A stretch of DNA of 64,000 bases, taken from the NCBI GenBank assembly GCA_034189085.1, contig JAXHVH010000001.1, positions 124,001 through 188,000 on the forward strand. The letters are read 5' to 3'. This document shows, piece after piece, positions 25,484 through 34,376 of the stretch. The notes under the pieces were generated by a model. That model saw nothing but the letters and a program-made list of their open reading frames with translations. It did not search any database and was not told where the DNA came from. A program made the position numbers and the translations under genes. Within the stretch, counting starts at the first letter, position 1. Every line of letters starts with the position of its first letter. This DNA comes from M55B129 sp034189085 (GTDB lineage: Bacteria; Bacillota; Dethiobacteria; DTU022).

Positions 25484-26035
25484 CTAAAACTCGACTTTGA
25501 CCGCTTCGCGGGCAGCAGCTTCTTCGTCCAGATTGAAATACTCCTCCTTGTGAAAACCGAACATCCCGGCAATCCAAACGGTAGGAAATTTCTGGATGGT
25601 TGTGTTGTAGCTCATTACTGTGTCATTATAAAACTGCCTCGAAAAAGCAATCTTACCCTCTGTATTGGCCAGTTCTTCCTGCAGCTGCCGGAAGTTGGCA
25701 TCAGCTTTAAGCTGCGGATAATTTTCGGCCACCGCAAACAGTGTTTTCAGGGCTCCCGAGAGCATATTCTCCGCTCCGGCCTGCTCATTCACATTTTTAG
25801 CCTGAATAGCCATATTGCGGGCCTGGGTAACCTTTTCAAAAGTTTCCCTCTCGTGGGTGGCATAACCCTTAACCGTGTTGACCAGGTTGGGAATTAAATC
25901 ATAGCGCCTTTTCAGCTGAACTTCGATCTGTGCCCAGGCATTCTTAATGCGCTGCCGCAGGGTGACCAGGCGATTATAAATACCGACGAATAAAATGACC
26001 AGCACTGCAATGATTGCCAGGATTACCCATATCAT
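25484..26035 (-). CDS. lemA: LemA family protein
   Basis: Predicted 183-aa protein anchored by an N-terminal helix (WVILAIIAVLVILFVGIYN), with the rest a helical bundle in the cytosol or outside. Signature: NRLVTLRQRIKNAWAQIEVQLKRRYDLIPNLVNTVKGY, NAENMLSGALKTLFAVAENYP-like and FNDTVMSYNTTIQKFP-like segments. The molecular role of LemA is not known. Start is ATG 26035, nine bases after GGAG; an ATG at 26044 directly follows that GGAG and is too close. Operon with the DUF2207 gene. Confidence 0.92.
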   Translation of the reverse strand: MIWVILAIIAVLVILFVGIYNRLVTLRQRIKNAWAQIEVQLKRRYDLIPNLVNTVKGYATHERETFEKVTQARNMAIQAKNVNEQAGAENMLSGALKTLFAVAENYPQLKADANFRQLQEELANTEGKIAFSRQFYNDTVMSYNTTIQKFPTVWIAGMFGFHKEEYFNLDEEAAAREAVKVEF

Positions 26036-26057
26036 CGATCCCATCTCCTTTTAACAT

Positions 26058-26086
26058 TTAATAAAAACGAAAAACTTTTTCATCAA
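26058..26086 (-). promoter_or_regulatory. Promoter of lemA-DUF2207
   Basis: TTGATG (26081-26086), 17-base spacer, TATTAA (26058-26063), shortly before the lemA binding site. Confidence 0.5.
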
Positions 26087-26159
26087 GAGCTATTTCGCAA
26101 CCGGGGCTTCTGTTTCCTGCTCTGCAGAAGCACCACCGAAAAGATATATTTAGCCTCTT

Positions 26160-27125
26160 CTAAAGCTGCAGTTCCACAATATCGCCGTCTTCCAGCACAT
26201 AATCCCGGGAAACAGCCTGCCCGTCGAATTTTGAAGACCCCCAGACAAGGGCACTTTTAAGATTCTCAGGAAAATGCTTGTGAATCTGCCCCGCAAAATC
26301 GAGCACCGTGCTACCTTTTTTCAGGATAAAGGGTCTGTCCATATCGGCCTGCCTTCCGGCTGCTTTCCCGTAGACCCTGATTATACCAAGCATTTCGTAG
26401 AGCCTGTCTTTGAGGTCCTCCAACCCCGTGCCTTTGTTGGAGACGGGAACGATATTCAGATCTGGCCATAACTCTTCCAGGACCTCGAGGTTCTCTTTCG
26501 CTTCCGGATGATCTATTTTTGAAGCAGCCACCAGGAAAGGTATGGGAGCAATGATCTCGCCCTCTTCCGACAGATCAATTACCTCCCGTTCCTGCAGGAC
26601 TTTAATCATCCCGTCAAGCTGCTCCAGGCATTCGGCAGTGGAAACATCAATCAGGATCAGCAAAGCATCGGCATCCTTGAAAGTTCCGATTAAACCCGGA
26701 GGGACATTGTCAACCGACAGCGGAGGGGTATCAACCAGTTGAATAAAAGTATCCTTGCAGGGCATCATCCCGCTGACCGGCAGGGCGGTAGCAAAAGGAT
26801 ACTCAGCAACCTTTACTTTGGCCCTGGTGAGAACACCCACCAGCGCCGATTTACCGCAGTTTGGGTAACCGGCCAGAACAATCTGCCCGGCGCCCTGCTT
26901 ATCCACCCCGAAAGGATTAAATCCTTTGGCCTGCTTCTTTTTTTTCCCCTCTTCCTTCAGACGGGCCAGCCGTTTCTTTATATCGGCCTGCAATTTCTCC
27001 GTTCCTTTGTGCTTGGGGATCACCGCCAGCATTTCCTGCAGGGCCTTGACACGTTCTTCCGGCGCAGTGGCTCGCTTATAAGTTTCTTCCGCCGCATAAT
27101 ACTGGGGAGTGAGATTGGCAGGCAA
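26160..27125 (-). CDS. DRG/Obg-like GTPase with TGS domain
   Basis: Predicted 321-aa GTP-binding protein resembling archaeal/eukaryotic DRG proteins. N-terminal helical region (PANLTPQYYAAEETYKRA) contains a Lys-rich coil; then G1 GYPNCGKSAL (about 91-100), G3 DTPPLS in place of DxxG, G4 written SKID, and a C-terminal TGS domain (about 250-321; FILKKGSTVLDFAGQIHKHF, LEDGDIVEL). Such proteins are thought to act in translation or RNA binding, but bacterial members of this branch are little studied. Start TTG 27125 has AAAGGAG eight bases upstream and gives the expected PANLTP opening. It is separate from the lemA pair (124-base gap) and head-to-head with the tRNA-Val gene. Confidence 0.85.
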   Translation of the reverse strand: MPANLTPQYYAAEETYKRATAPEERVKALQEMLAVIPKHKGTEKLQADIKKRLARLKEEGKKKKQAKGFNPFGVDKQGAGQIVLAGYPNCGKSALVGVLTRAKVKVAEYPFATALPVSGMMPCKDTFIQLVDTPPLSVDNVPPGLIGTFKDADALLILIDVSTAECLEQLDGMIKVLQEREVIDLSEEGEIIAPIPFLVAASKIDHPEAKENLEVLEELWPDLNIVPVSNKGTGLEDLKDRLYEMLGIIRVYGKAAGRQADMDRPFILKKGSTVLDFAGQIHKHFPENLKSALVWGSSKFDGQAVSRDYVLEDGDIVELQL

Positions 27126-27157
27126 GGTAGACACTCCTTTGGCAAAAATACAAATTA

Positions 27158-27166
27158 ATGATAGCA
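27158..27166 (-). promoter_or_regulatory. Possible extended -10 for the DRG-like GTPase gene
   Basis: TGC-TATCAT on the minus strand about 33 bases before the TTG start; -35 not evident. Confidence 0.3.
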
Positions 27167-27206
27167 TAAATCGACCATCTTTTACAGCTTCATTCCCTCC
27201 CTTTCC

Positions 27207-27236
27207 TTGACAGCAGCAGCGCTGTAATGCTAAAAT
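27207..27236 (+). promoter_or_regulatory. Promoter of tRNA-Val
   Basis: Consensus TTGACA (27207-27212), 18-base spacer ending in TGC, TAAAAT (27231-27236), about 34 bases before the mature tRNA 5' end. Confidence 0.75.
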
Positions 27237-27269
27237 ATTTTTGCTTCAAGAATATATTTTATATTTTAT

Positions 27270-27344
27270 GCGCCTGTAGCTCAGGGGGAGAGCGCCTGCT
27301 TGACACGCAGGAGGCCCGTGGTTCAAAACCACGCAGGCGCACCA
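27270..27344 (+). tRNA. tRNA-Val (anticodon GAC)
   Basis: Full cloverleaf: acceptor GCGCCTG/CAGGCGC, D-stem GCTC/GAGC with a short 7-base loop, anticodon stem CCTGC/GCAGG with loop TTGACAC (anticodon GAC, reads GUC/GUU), 5-base variable loop, T-arm CGTGG/CCACG with TTCAAAA. CCA is encoded (27342-27344). It has its own promoter and terminator. Confidence 0.96.
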
Positions 27345-27352
27345 CCAAAAAG

Positions 27353-27378
27353 GCCGGGATTTTATCCCGGCTTTTTTT
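27353..27378 (+). terminator. Intrinsic terminator after tRNA-Val
   Basis: Stem GCCGGGAT/ATCCCGGC with a 3-base loop, then seven T residues. The following 27379-27644 shows no gene or repeat. Confidence 0.9.
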
Positions 27379-27644
27379 ATTTTAATTGTTTAGACATGCT
27401 CAACACATGCTCAACTGGGCCGACAGCCCTATTTTTTGCCGATCAGGTGAACATCAGACTGTGGGTGGAAAATGTTTATCCCCGGGTAATGGGTGAGAAT
27501 TTATCCGTGCTGATAATCATGGAGAGTAAAAACCGTCTTTAGAAAAGATATATCCTGTTCACCTGTTAGATTTGTTAAGGGCAAGTTCCTGATTTCCCCG
27601 GTGGTTCTCAAAAAAGAGCCATTGTCCAGCCGGAAAATGATTTA

Positions 27645-28832
27645 CTATTCTTTTGACATGTATGCCCTGTGGGCCGCCCCGGCGCCTGTACCCAGGGCTG
27701 ATTTGTTAACTAACCCCTTTTCAACAAGCACTCCTTCCAGGCCAGTAAGGACGGAGATTACATCTTTCAGATCCATGTAACCGATGTGGCCAATGCGAAT
27801 CCCATTTTGATGGAGTTTTTTTTGCCCGGGCGCTACTACAATGTTGTACTTTTCTCTCAGGATCTGTCTTGTTTCTTCACCATTCAACTCATCAGGCAGC
27901 AGCACAACGGTAACAGTGGGTGAAGCATAGTCTTCATGAGCAATCAGTTTCAAACCCAGTGCCTTGACACCAGCTCGCAACGCCTTGCTTATTTCCTGGT
28001 GACGCCTGTATACATTTTCCAAACCTTCTTTCTTCAAGAGAGAAAGAGATTTCTGGAGGGCAAAGATAAGGGCGATGGAAGGGGTGATTGGTATCCCGGG
28101 CAGTTGATTATCCGGCACTCCCCTGGTCTTGCCGAACAATCCTCTGGCCAGTCGATAATCCCAGTAATAGCGGGGCATTTTGGCCTCCGCCACCGCTTTC
28201 CAGGCTTTTTCGCTTACACAGATCAGGCTCAAGCCCGGCGGGGCCATCAATCCTTTCTGGGAAGCAGTAATAGTCACATCAATGTTCCACTGGTCAGCCC
28301 TGAACTCCACCGCTCCCACTGAACTAACAGCATCGACCACGAACAGAGCTCCATGATTGCTGACGATTGATCCCAGTTCTTTCAAGTCATTCAGTACACC
28401 GGTCGAGGTTTCATTGTGGATGGCAAAAACCGCCTTAATTTTTTTATCGTGGTCTTCAGCCAGTTTTTTCTGTACAGCATTGAGATCGATGGGTTTACCC
28501 CACTCGCTTTCTGCCCGGTGAATTTCAACTCCGAATTTTTCAGCGATCAGGGCAAATCTTGAGCCAAATTCTCCATTAACACAGACCAAAATATTGTCGC
28601 CCGGGGAGAGAGTATTGACAATTGCCGATTCCATTCCGCCGGTACCGGAAGAGGTAAAAAGTAAAATTTCATTTTTTGTATTCAGTATTTCCTGTGCTGA
28701 TTTAACAATTTCTTCAAGAGCCCGCGAGAAACGGTCATCGCCACGGTTGGCTACCATTTGTGTGCCCAGAGCATGCAAAACCTCCAGGGGAAGTTCGCTG
28801 GGCCCGGGAATGTTTAGATTTTGTTTGAGCAT
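27645..28832 (-). CDS. PLP-dependent class V aminotransferase (alanine-glyoxylate / serine-pyruvate type)
   Basis: Predicted cytosolic aminotransferase, 395 aa. The fold-type I class V signature is clear: NIPGPSELPLEVL opening, FTSSGTGGMESAI (cofactor phosphate site), VDAVSSVGAVEF (Asp to the pyridine ring) and TASQKGLMAPPGLS with the PLP Lys. The closest functional group is alanine-glyoxylate or serine-pyruvate aminotransferase; purine-catabolism or phosphonate enzymes share the motifs, so the substrate is open. Start ATG 28832 with AAAGGAG six bases upstream. It is the last gene of the rpe-side run, 164 bases after rpe, and may have its own promoter. Confidence 0.85.
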   Translation of the reverse strand: MLKQNLNIPGPSELPLEVLHALGTQMVANRGDDRFSRALEEIVKSAQEILNTKNEILLFTSSGTGGMESAIVNTLSPGDNILVCVNGEFGSRFALIAEKFGVEIHRAESEWGKPIDLNAVQKKLAEDHDKKIKAVFAIHNETSTGVLNDLKELGSIVSNHGALFVVDAVSSVGAVEFRADQWNIDVTITASQKGLMAPPGLSLICVSEKAWKAVAEAKMPRYYWDYRLARGLFGKTRGVPDNQLPGIPITPSIALIFALQKSLSLLKKEGLENVYRRHQEISKALRAGVKALGLKLIAHEDYASPTVTVVLLPDELNGEETRQILREKYNIVVAPGQKKLHQNGIRIGHIGYMDLKDVISVLTGLEGVLVEKGLVNKSALGTGAGAAHRAYMSKE

Positions 28833-28996
28833 TGTATTCTCCTTTAGCAATAATGAAAAAGCCTGTTTCCTGATAAAGATCTTCCTTTAAAAAGTTCAGG
28901 CTCATTAAAATTATTTTTAATCGTTCCTGATCAAATGATGGATGCTTGCGGCAAAATTGCCGCCCCAATAAACTTGTTCCCTTCACCAAACGAGGT

Positions 28997-29653
28997 TTAT
29001 CGTGAAAGATCCTTCATCTCCTTGATTAAAGCCATCCCGTTGGAATCGCCAAAAATGGCCGAACCAGCAACAAGGACTGTCGCACCCGCTTCAATAACCT
29101 GGGAAGCTGTCTCCCTGTTGATTCCACCGTCTACCTGCAGTTCAATATCCGCTTCCCGTGAACAGATTTCCCGGGCAATTGCCTTTATTTTCGGCAATAC
29201 AGCCGGGATAAATTTTTGCCCTCCTGCGCCCGGGTTTACACTCATTACCAGGACCAGGTCGAGCAGCGGCCACACATATTCCAGGAAACAGATTGGAGTT
29301 GCCGGATTTAAGGCCACGCCGGTTTTGATCCCATGAGATTTAATCTCCCTCAGTGTTCGATCCAAATGAGCAGTTGTTTCCGCCTGGATAGTGATTAAAT
29401 TAACTCCCGCTTTAACAAATTGTTCAATATGCTCTTCGGGCTTATCAACCATCAGGTGCGCATCAATAAAAAGGTTGGTCACTTTTCTGATTGATGCAGC
29501 TACCGGCGGCCCCAATGTTATAGCGGGAACAAAATGACCGTCCATCACATCAAGGTGAACCCAGTCTGCTCCGTTATCTTCAATCCGTTTAATCTCTTCC
29601 CCCAGCCTGCTGAAATCTGCAGAGAACAGCGATGGAGCTATTTTAACTGTCAT
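28997..29653 (-). CDS. rpe: Ribulose-phosphate 3-epimerase
   Basis: Interconverts ribulose-5-phosphate and xylulose-5-phosphate in the pentose phosphate pathway, 218 aa TIM barrel. Seen: IAPSLFSADFSRLGEE, WVHLDVMDGHFVP (metal and catalytic Asp), DAHLMV, VMSVNPGAGGQKF, ELQVDGGI (second catalytic Asp) and VAGSAIF (phosphate site). Two bases after rsgA, with GGAGG inside the rsgA end, so translation is likely coupled. The rsgA-rpe order is the usual Firmicutes one. Confidence 0.97.
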   Translation of the reverse strand: MTVKIAPSLFSADFSRLGEEIKRIEDNGADWVHLDVMDGHFVPAITLGPPVAASIRKVTNLFIDAHLMVDKPEEHIEQFVKAGVNLITIQAETTAHLDRTLREIKSHGIKTGVALNPATPICFLEYVWPLLDLVLVMSVNPGAGGQKFIPAVLPKIKAIAREICSREADIELQVDGGINRETASQVIEAGATVLVAGSAIFGDSNGMALIKEMKDLSR

Positions 29654-29655
29654 TA

Positions 29656-30546
29656 TTAATAAGCCTCCTGCCTGTTGAGTTCTTCCATAAAAAAGCGGTA
29701 ATACTCATAGCGCAGCGGGTTAATGCTTTTGCCAATACTTTCCCGCACAGCACAGCCAGGTTCATCCAGGTGCTGGCAGTCGCGGAAATTGCAGCCGCTG
29801 CGTAGATCTGCAAATTCGGGGAAATAATGAGCCAGCTCTCCCGCTTTCAGATCAACAAAATCAAGCCTGGTAAAGCCCGGCGTATCCACTACCATTCCAC
29901 CGTTATCGAGCAGAAGCAATTCGGCACTGCGCGTAGTGTGTTTACCCCGGCCAATTTTTTCACTAATTGTCCCGGTCTGCAGGGTTAATCCCGGCTGGAC
30001 AGCATTAAGCAGGGATGATTTACCTGCGCCCGAGGGACCGGCAAAAACAGAACAACGACCGGCAAGGTTATTTTTCAGCATTGTAATTCCTTCCCCAGTC
30101 AGGGCACTGGTGAAAATATGAAAATAGGGATAAAATGTTAACAAAGCATCAATCGCTTTGAATTCGTCTTCGTTTACCAGGTCTGCTTTATTAAAACAGA
30201 AAAACGCAGAAATTCCTTCCTGTTCAGCCAGAACGGTTAGCCTGCTGGCCAGCTGCCAGTCGCAGGGTGGATTCTTCAAAGAAAAAACAACGGCCAGCTG
30301 ATCAACATTGACGACAGCAGGCCTGCGAAGAATGTTCCTCCGGGGAAGGAGCTTTTCGATGACCCCTTCACCGACTGAATCACGGTTTGGTTCTGTAACC
30401 GTTTGAAAGATAACTTCGTCTCCCACCATCAGGGTATACTGGTTTCGCTTCAGTGCTCCCCTGGCGCGACAGGTAAATTCAGCGCCTTCTTCGTCGCGAA
30501 GGGAAAAAAATCCACCGGCTGCCTTGAAAATTTTACCCTGGCGCAA
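29656..30546 (-). CDS. rsgA: Ribosome small subunit-dependent GTPase RsgA
   Basis: Circularly permuted GTPase that helps mature the 30S subunit, 296 aa. OB fold (1-70), then G motifs in permuted order: G4 FNKADLV, G1 GPSGAGKSSLLNA, G3 DTPGFT, and a C-terminal zinc knuckle CNFRDCQHLDEPGC. Start TTG 30546 with AGGAGG six bases upstream; the longer reading frame into prkC is not needed. It follows prkC by 10 bases. Confidence 0.96.
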   Translation of the reverse strand: MRQGKIFKAAGGFFSLRDEEGAEFTCRARGALKRNQYTLMVGDEVIFQTVTEPNRDSVGEGVIEKLLPRRNILRRPAVVNVDQLAVVFSLKNPPCDWQLASRLTVLAEQEGISAFFCFNKADLVNEDEFKAIDALLTFYPYFHIFTSALTGEGITMLKNNLAGRCSVFAGPSGAGKSSLLNAVQPGLTLQTGTISEKIGRGKHTTRSAELLLLDNGGMVVDTPGFTRLDFVDLKAGELAHYFPEFADLRSGCNFRDCQHLDEPGCAVRESIGKSINPLRYEYYRFFMEELNRQEAY

Positions 30547-30556
30547 ATATGACCTC

Positions 30557-32185
30557 CTATTGCCCCACAACCAGATCAACAGATTGGCCTGGCAGGACCT
30601 CTGCCCCTGGTTCGGGCATCTGCTCAATCACATACCCCGCTGAACCGATAGAAAATCGATAACGCACAACCGGGGTTAGATCATTCTCCTTGAGATAGGA
30701 AATTGCCCCCTCCTCAGAGTAACCCACCAGGTCAGCCAGTTTAAAAGGGCCACGCCCCTGACTGACATAGACAACCACCTCATCTCCGGGTGAACTGGGG
30801 AAAGATTCCCCCGGAACCTGGTGATAAATTATCCCTTCGGGGATATCATCATTGTATTCCCTGACCACACTCATGGATAAATTGAGATCACGCAAAATAG
30901 CCCTTGCTTCCTGCTCGGTCCGCCCTGTCAGAGAGGGGGTAACGATAAATTCAGGCCCCTTGCTTACATAGATATCGATCTCCCTGTCCTCGCGGACCAT
31001 TCTTCCTTCCGGTGGATCGGTTTTAACCACATTACCTACATCGATCTCTTCATCATAAACATAAAAAATCTCTTCATTGGGGGTCAAACCGGCTTCTTTT
31101 AAAACTTTTACCGCTTCGCTCTGGCTCAAATCGTGAACCTCGGGAACGCTTACCTCGGGAACAATCAAGTAATTTTCAATGTAAAACCAAACTGAAAAAA
31201 CGAGCAAACCGATTATGATAAGGGCAAGCAGTGGTTTTATAAGTTTACGCAGGATCCGTGTGTTAAACATAGCGCTCTTTGATCGCCGTTGGGAAGGGCG
31301 CATAACAAAATCATCATCACCACTGTTACTGTCCGTGAAAGCACGGGCCGGGGCGATCTTCGGTGACTCTTTTCTATCTACGCTTCTCAGATCTTCCAGG
31401 AATTCTGAAGCGCTGGCATAACGTTCGGCAGTGTCTTTTTGCACCGCCTTAAGAATAATCTGTTCCAGTTCTCTTGGTATTCCGGAAGCCAGGCGCCGGG
31501 GAGGGACGATCTCTTCCTGGACATGTTTCATCGCCAGGGCAACGGGGCTCTCTCCCGTAAAAGGAACTTTACCGGTAACCATTTCATAAAGGACAATGCC
31601 CAGAGAATAAAGATCAGATTGTTGGATGGCAATTCCACCGCGGGCCTGCTCCGGGGAAATGTACTGAACCGAACCGACAATCTGGTCGCCAACTGTTACG
31701 GTCACACCGTCGCCGGCGATGGCAATTCCAAAGTCTGTTACTTTTACTTTACCATCCCTGGAAAAAAGGATATTCTGCGGTTTTATATCTCGATGGATCA
31801 TACCTGCCGCATGAGCTTCTTCCAGTGCTTCAGCTATCTGGGATGTAATGTGAATCGCTTCTTCAACTGGAATGCGCCCCTTTTCCCGAATGTAATCTTT
31901 CAGATTCTGGCCATCCACATATTCCATTACCATGAAATAGGTGCCATCTTCTTCACCCACGTCGTAAATATTGACAATGTGCGGATGGGAAAGGGCGGCG
32001 GCAGATTGGGCTTCACGTTCAAAACGGCGAATAAAGGCAACATCGCCGGTCATCTGATCTTTAAGTACTTTTACAGCAATAGTCCGCTTCAGGAGAAGAT
32101 CGCGGCCCCGGTAAACCCGGGCCATTCCTCCTTCGGCAATTTTTTCGATCAACTCATAACGTCCTGCCAGTATTTTGCCCACCAT
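30557..32185 (-). CDS. prkC: PASTA-domain Ser/Thr protein kinase PrkC
   Basis: Membrane kinase that senses peptidoglycan fragments, 542 aa. Cytosolic Hanks kinase domain (about 9-270): invariant Lys in AVKVLK (39), HRDIKPQN (131-138), DFG (151-153), SPEQARG. A basic juxtamembrane linker and one membrane helix (about 315-335) follow, then three PASTA repeats (about 345-542). ATG 32185 shares its A with the TGA stop of prpC (TGATG), showing stop-start coupling. It is partnered with the phosphatase prpC and followed by rsgA, which in relatives is one of its substrates. Confidence 0.97.
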   Translation of the reverse strand: MVGKILAGRYELIEKIAEGGMARVYRGRDLLLKRTIAVKVLKDQMTGDVAFIRRFEREAQSAAALSHPHIVNIYDVGEEDGTYFMVMEYVDGQNLKDYIREKGRIPVEEAIHITSQIAEALEEAHAAGMIHRDIKPQNILFSRDGKVKVTDFGIAIAGDGVTVTVGDQIVGSVQYISPEQARGGIAIQQSDLYSLGIVLYEMVTGKVPFTGESPVALAMKHVQEEIVPPRRLASGIPRELEQIILKAVQKDTAERYASASEFLEDLRSVDRKESPKIAPARAFTDSNSGDDDFVMRPSQRRSKSAMFNTRILRKLIKPLLALIIIGLLVFSVWFYIENYLIVPEVSVPEVHDLSQSEAVKVLKEAGLTPNEEIFYVYDEEIDVGNVVKTDPPEGRMVREDREIDIYVSKGPEFIVTPSLTGRTEQEARAILRDLNLSMSVVREYNDDIPEGIIYHQVPGESFPSSPGDEVVVYVSQGRGPFKLADLVGYSEEGAISYLKENDLTPVVRYRFSIGSAGYVIEQMPEPGAEVLPGQSVDLVVGQ

Positions 32186-32940
32186 CAATCTTTCGGACCC
32201 CCAATGCCTGATGCTATCACTACGGTGATATTGTCATGTCCGCCTCGATCGTTGGCCATTTCTATTAATTTCTCAGCCAGCAGCTGCGGTTCCGAAACGG
32301 TTGTTGAGACAGCCAAAATTTCTTGATCGTTAACAAGGTTGGTCAGACCATCCGTACAGAGAAGAATCGCTGCTCCCTTATCAACTTCCATCTCCAGTAT
32401 GTCAACTTCCGGATTTCGTTCCACTCCCAGGGCTCTGGTGAGAATATGACGCTGGGGATGGTTGATAGCATCTTCCGGCTTGATTTCCCCGGAAGCAATC
32501 AGCTGTTCAATAAGAGAGTGATCTTTGGTTAAAAGCCTGATCTTGTTATTATTAATCAAGTAAGCCCGGCTATCGCCAACATGTCCAATGATTATTTGCC
32601 GTCCGGACAAAAGCACAGCGGTTATGGTTGTCCCCATGCCTTTTCTTGTGCTGGAGCCGGCAGCTTCGGCCAGAATAAGACCATTGGCTTCATAGATGAA
32701 GTCTTTTACCATTTGCCTTGTTTTTTCCCTATCCGGCAATTCGCGTCCGTCAATATTCTGCCAAAAATTTTCTGCAGTGGCAACAGCAAGCGAACTGGCA
32801 ACGTTCCCGGCCTTGTGTCCTCCCATTCCATCGGCAACAACCAGCAGTGCCTTTTTTCCATCACTCACCGCAAAGCAGCTGTCTTCATTGCGCACCCGCT
32901 CCCGGCCTATATTGGTCAACCATGATATTCGCACGGGCAA
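32185..32940 (-). CDS. prpC: PP2C-family Ser/Thr phosphatase PrpC
   Basis: Metal-dependent phosphatase that reverses PrkC signalling, about 251 aa. PPM motifs: RNEDS near the start, VVADGMGGHKAG, GMGTTITAVLL, GHVGDSRAYL, TRALG, LLCTDGLTNLV and GGHDNITVV. Two starts are possible: TTG 32940 (AGGGGG four bases upstream) or GTG 32934 (ten bases); both give a normal N-terminus and differ by two residues. The long upstream extension is not coding. It lies 71 bases after rsmB. Confidence 0.95.
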   Translation of the reverse strand: MPVRISWLTNIGRERVRNEDSCFAVSDGKKALLVVADGMGGHKAGNVASSLAVATAENFWQNIDGRELPDREKTRQMVKDFIYEANGLILAEAAGSSTRKGMGTTITAVLLSGRQIIIGHVGDSRAYLINNNKIRLLTKDHSLIEQLIASGEIKPEDAINHPQRHILTRALGVERNPEVDILEMEVDKGAAILLCTDGLTNLVNDQEILAVSTTVSEPQLLAEKLIEMANDRGGHDNITVVIASGIGGPKD

Positions 32941-33011
32941 TATTCCCCCTGCCTGCTGATTTTTAACAATTTCTACTTCAGTATAGCAAAAAGTGGTAAC
33001 GGGGGCAAGAA

Positions 33012-34376
33012 TCAGCCTTTTCTGGTCCAGAGAGCCATGTAAAAACCATCTGTGCCATGATGGTGCGGAAGCAGGGAAACAGTGTAAAAATTGTCCTGTT
33101 TTTTCTGCAGGACAGAGGGCAGGCGAGGAACACACTCTTCATGGCGGAAATGAGGATGATCTGTTGAAAATATCTCCGTAACTTTACTACACTCTTCCGG
33201 TTCACTGCTGCAGACAGAATAAAGCAGCTTCCCACCCACAGGCAAAATATCGGCGGCGGCATTAAGAAGCTGCAGCTGCAGTTGCTGCATTCGAAAAGGA
33301 TCTCCAGCGGTACGACGCCATTTTATTTCCGGCAGGCGCCTGATCACTCCAAGGCCTGTACAGGGGGCGTCCACCAGGACAGCCGATGGAACCGACAGAT
33401 CCAGGGTGCCGATCATACGGCCATCAGCTTCCAAAGTCCTGATACTCTGCAAACGAAGTCGCCGGGCTGCTCGTTCTACCAGTTGCAGGCGCTTTTTATG
33501 AAGATCGACTGCATAAATTAACCCCCGGTCATTCATCAGTTCAGCCAGATGGGTAGTTTTACCACCGGGAGCACTACATAGATCAACAATCCTGTCATGA
33601 GATTGCGGTTCAAGCAGGGGGGCAACCAGGGATGAGCTTTCTCCCTGGATGGAAAACAACCCCTCCCGGAAAGATTCAGTCCGGGCAGGATTCATTCCGC
33701 CCCTTATTCTCAGCATTCCGGGTACGACCGGGCTTTTTACAGCTTCGACCGACTCTTCTGCGAGCAAGGCAACCAGATCATTTTCGGATGTTTGAACATT
33801 ATTGGGTCGTATAGACAAAGCGGGTTTCCGGTTATTTGCCCTGCACCAGGCTTCAACCTCGTTAAACTCCCACCGCTTAAGGACCCTTTTCACCAGCCAG
33901 CGGGGATAACTTTCTTTCAAACACAGATATTCAATTGGCTGCTGCTGGCGGTCCGGCCAGGGCAGCACTGCTGCTTCGCGGCTCAACCGTCTCAGAACAG
34001 CATTTACCAGTCCGGCCACGCCACGGTGCCCGTAACGGCCAGCCAGATGTACAGCCTGGTCAACTGCAGCGTATTGTGGAACCCGGTCAAGATAGAGAAG
34101 CTGGTAAGCGCTTAAGCGCAGCAGATTGCGAATCCAGGGAGTCAATTTTTTAAGGGGTTGTTTCAGATAAAGCTGTAAGGCCCAGTCTAAAGTATTGAGA
34201 CGCTGTACGGTACCTGCTGCCAGCTCTTTAGCCAGAGAACGTTCTTCTTCAGAGCATTCGCGAACCAGAGAAGGCAGGACCAGATTCAGGTAAGCCTGAT
34301 CCCGCTCGAACCTGACCAGCGCTTTTAAAGCTACTTCACGCGCACTGCAGGCGGGCTGGTCTCTGTTTTTACTCAT
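33012..34376 (-). CDS. rsmB: 16S rRNA (cytosine-967-C5)-methyltransferase RsmB/Sun
   Basis: SAM-dependent rRNA methylase, 454 aa. An N-terminal NusB-like RNA-binding domain (about 15-140; AREVALKALVRFE, VDQAVHLAGRYGHRGVAGLVNAVLR) is followed by a Rossmann methylase core with CSAPGGKTTHLAEL (motif I), VDAPCTGLGVIRRLPEIKW (motif IV, PC catalytic) and SVCSSEPEEC (motif VI, with the catalytic-type Cys). ATG 34376 overlaps the fmt stop by one base (TAATG), and GGAG sits seven bases before. Confidence 0.96.
   Translation of the reverse strand: MSKNRDQPACSAREVALKALVRFERDQAYLNLVLPSLVRECSEEERSLAKELAAGTVQRLNTLDWALQLYLKQPLKKLTPWIRNLLRLSAYQLLYLDRVPQYAAVDQAVHLAGRYGHRGVAGLVNAVLRRLSREAAVLPWPDRQQQPIEYLCLKESYPRWLVKRVLKRWEFNEVEAWCRANNRKPALSIRPNNVQTSENDLVALLAEESVEAVKSPVVPGMLRIRGGMNPARTESFREGLFSIQGESSSLVAPLLEPQSHDRIVDLCSAPGGKTTHLAELMNDRGLIYAVDLHKKRLQLVERAARRLRLQSIRTLEADGRMIGTLDLSVPSAVLVDAPCTGLGVIRRLPEIKWRRTAGDPFRMQQLQLQLLNAAADILPVGGKLLYSVCSSEPEECSKVTEIFSTDHPHFRHEECVPRLPSVLQKKQDNFYTVSLLPHHHGTDGFYMALWTRKG

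Noticed and set aside
27379..27644. Gene-free stretch after the tRNA terminator
   Set aside because: Checked for frames, repeats and attachment-site copies of the tRNA end; nothing found.
31439..32326. 295-aa plus-strand frame opposite prkC
   Set aside because: Antisense shadow; prkC has all kinase motifs.
33012..33135. Long N-terminal extension for PrpC
   Set aside because: Would overlap the rsmB end and precede a clear start at 32940/32934; no homology in the extension.
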